A DNA stretch of 6,844 nucleotides from an uncultured cyanobacterium (GTDB lineage: Bacteria; Cyanobacteriota; Cyanobacteriia; Phormidesmidales; Phormidesmidaceae): positions 1 through 6,844 of the forward strand of contig CALHGI010000478.1 of assembly GCA_938029995.1 (NCBI GenBank). The letters run 5' to 3'. The notes under the pieces were generated by a model. It saw only the letters and a program-made list of their open reading frames with translations. It was not told where the DNA came from and did not search any database. The position numbers and the translations under genes were made by a program. The first letter of the stretch is position 1. The number at the start of each line of letters is the position of its first letter. Positions 6,133 to 6,844 of this stretch are shown one piece after another.

Positions 6133-6157
6133 GTGCGATCACCGTGCCCCCTCGCAC
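6133..6157 (+). other. Weak hairpin between the two peroxiredoxin-fold genes
   Basis: GTGCGA (6133-6138) and TCGCAC (6152-6157) are perfect 6-base arms around a 13-base loop, beginning 6 bases after the peroxiredoxin stop. A broken T-rich stretch (6159-6169) follows. It could cause partial termination and so lower expression of the downstream gene, but the stem is short and the T-run is interrupted. Confidence 0.3.
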
Positions 6158-6194
6158 CTATTTGATTTCTGTTCAATTCAAATGTTAAGTGCCA

Positions 6195-6758
6195 ATGACC
6201 GCAGCTTTTAAGCTGACCTCCATGGACTTTCGAGGGGTCATTAGTAAACGATTTGCTAAAAATTTTGTTCCCCTACCTGCGCTCACTAAATTTCGGGTGG
6301 GCCAAACTGTACCTGATTTTCAGTTGCCTGTCGTAGGGCAAAGGGCACCGATTAAATTGTCGCAATACCGCCATAAGGCAGTGGTTGTGATCATATTTGC
6401 TCGCATCTTCACAGAAAAGCAGTATTGCCCTTTCTGTTACCCCCACCTTTTATCCATCACGGAAACGTACAGGCAGTTTGAACAACGGGGGGCCGAAGTA
6501 CTCATGATTACGAGTACGACTATGGCGCAAAGTAAGCTCATCCAGCGAGACTTAGGCCTAGTGATGCCACTACTGGTCGATCCTAGCTGTGCCAGTTTTC
6601 GTCAATATGGTACAGGTCAAGCCTTGGGGGCTCCACTCCCGGCACAATTTGTCATCGATCGAACTGGCAAACTAGCTTTTCAGCATTTATTTTCCTTTGC
6701 CCACACAAACGCTAGCTCAGAGCGATTACTGTGGGCTGTGCACAATGCTGGCCGTTAG
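6195..6758 (+). CDS. Peroxiredoxin-like (AhpC/TSA fold) protein with CPFC motif
   Basis: A thioredoxin-fold protein of the peroxiredoxin-like group seen in cyanobacteria. From ATG 6195 it has 187 residues. The fold core starts at FRVGQTVPDFQLP, and the redox site is FTEKQYCPFCYPH, with C78 and C81 forming a CxxC pair instead of the single peroxidatic cysteine of classical peroxiredoxins. Later landmarks are MITSTT, LLVDPSC (C132) and GAPLPAQFVIDRTG. There is no signal peptide. The start is uncertain: GTG 6189, ATG 6195 and ATG 6222 are in frame and none has a good Shine-Dalgarno. I favour 6195 because the LTS-x-DF stretch just after it is shared with the homologues I recall. It sits 67 bases after the 2-Cys peroxiredoxin, suggesting joint oxidative-stress expression, though a weak hairpin lies between. 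Its reaction is not established here: disulfide reductase, peroxidase or redox sensor are all possible. Confidence 0.82.
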   Translation: MTAAFKLTSMDFRGVISKRFAKNFVPLPALTKFRVGQTVPDFQLPVVGQRAPIKLSQYRHKAVVVIIFARIFTEKQYCPFCYPHLLSITETYRQFEQRGAEVLMITSTTMAQSKLIQRDLGLVMPLLVDPSCASFRQYGTGQALGAPLPAQFVIDRTGKLAFQHLFSFAHTNASSERLLWAVHNAGR

Positions 6759-6778
6759 ATAGGTTTTGACAAAATCAA

Positions 6779-6844
6779 CGGAGAGGGAGGGATTCGAACC
6801 CTCGATAGGATTTACACCCTATAACTCCTTAGCAGGGAGCCGCT
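6779..6844 (-). tRNA. trnS-GCU: tRNA-Ser (anticodon GCU), partial
   Basis: Read on the - strand, this is the 3' two-thirds of a class II tRNA; its 5' acceptor strand and D-arm lie beyond the right edge. Visible are the anticodon loop CTGCTAA (anticodon at 6831-6833), a long variable arm with an ATAGG/CCTAT stem, a T-arm with a perfect GAGGG/CCCTC stem (6787-6803) and T-loop TTCGAAT, the acceptor 3' strand CCTCTCC (6780-6786) and discriminator G at 6779. The long variable arm and GCU anticodon identify serine. CCA is not encoded. It converges on the peroxiredoxin-like gene with only 20 bases between, which contain the short palindrome TTTTGACAAAA (6764-6774). Confidence 0.93.

Noticed and set aside
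350..6758. A single oxidative-stress island joining gshA with the two peroxiredoxin-fold genes
   Set aside because: They are separated by trmL, a cell-wall gene with a strong terminator, and a tRNA with its own promoter, so there is no sign of shared expression.

Overview
This window is chromosomal DNA of a cyanobacterium, which I cannot name to genus. The evidence is a short cyanobacterial-type glutamate-cysteine ligase, a plant/cyanobacterial-type 2-Cys peroxiredoxin, a LysM-M23 murein hydrolase with the N-terminal layout typical of cyanobacteria, and tRNA genes without an encoded CCA end. The common cyanobacterial palindrome GCGATCGC is absent, whereas CCATGG is unusually frequent. No mobile element, CRISPR array, phage gene or rRNA is visible.

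Layout on the + strand: (1) positions 1-349, a leader with a near-consensus promoter; (2) gshA, 350-1498, from a GTG start with a good ribosome-binding site; (3) a 250-base gap with an imperfect direct repeat; (4) trmL, a wobble-base tRNA 2'-O-methyltransferase, best started at the internal ATG 1749; (5) a 775-base gap (2226-3000) with hairpins, two doubtful small ORFs, a candidate promoter and a possibly structured leader; (6) a large secreted or membrane-anchored LysM-LysM-M23 peptidase starting at TTG 3001 behind a perfect AGGAGG, and ending at a textbook 42-base palindromic terminator; (7) a CAU-anticodon tRNA with its own promoter; (8) a 2-Cys peroxiredoxin followed after 67 bases by a peroxiredoxin-like CPFC protein; (9) the 3' part of a tRNA-Ser(GCU) on the - strand, cut by the right edge.

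The genes are mainly housekeeping: glutathione synthesis, tRNA modification, cell-wall remodelling and peroxide defence. gshA and the two peroxiredoxin-fold genes share a thiol-redox theme, but they lie in separate transcription units, so I do not claim they form a system.

I see no convincing new multi-gene system. The most notable signals are an abrupt change in strand composition near 2.5-2.8 kb (C far above G on the left, balanced or G-rich on the right), the CCATGG enrichment, the long leader of the peptidase gene, and a CAU tRNA with two mispaired stem positions and ambiguous Met/Ile2 identity.
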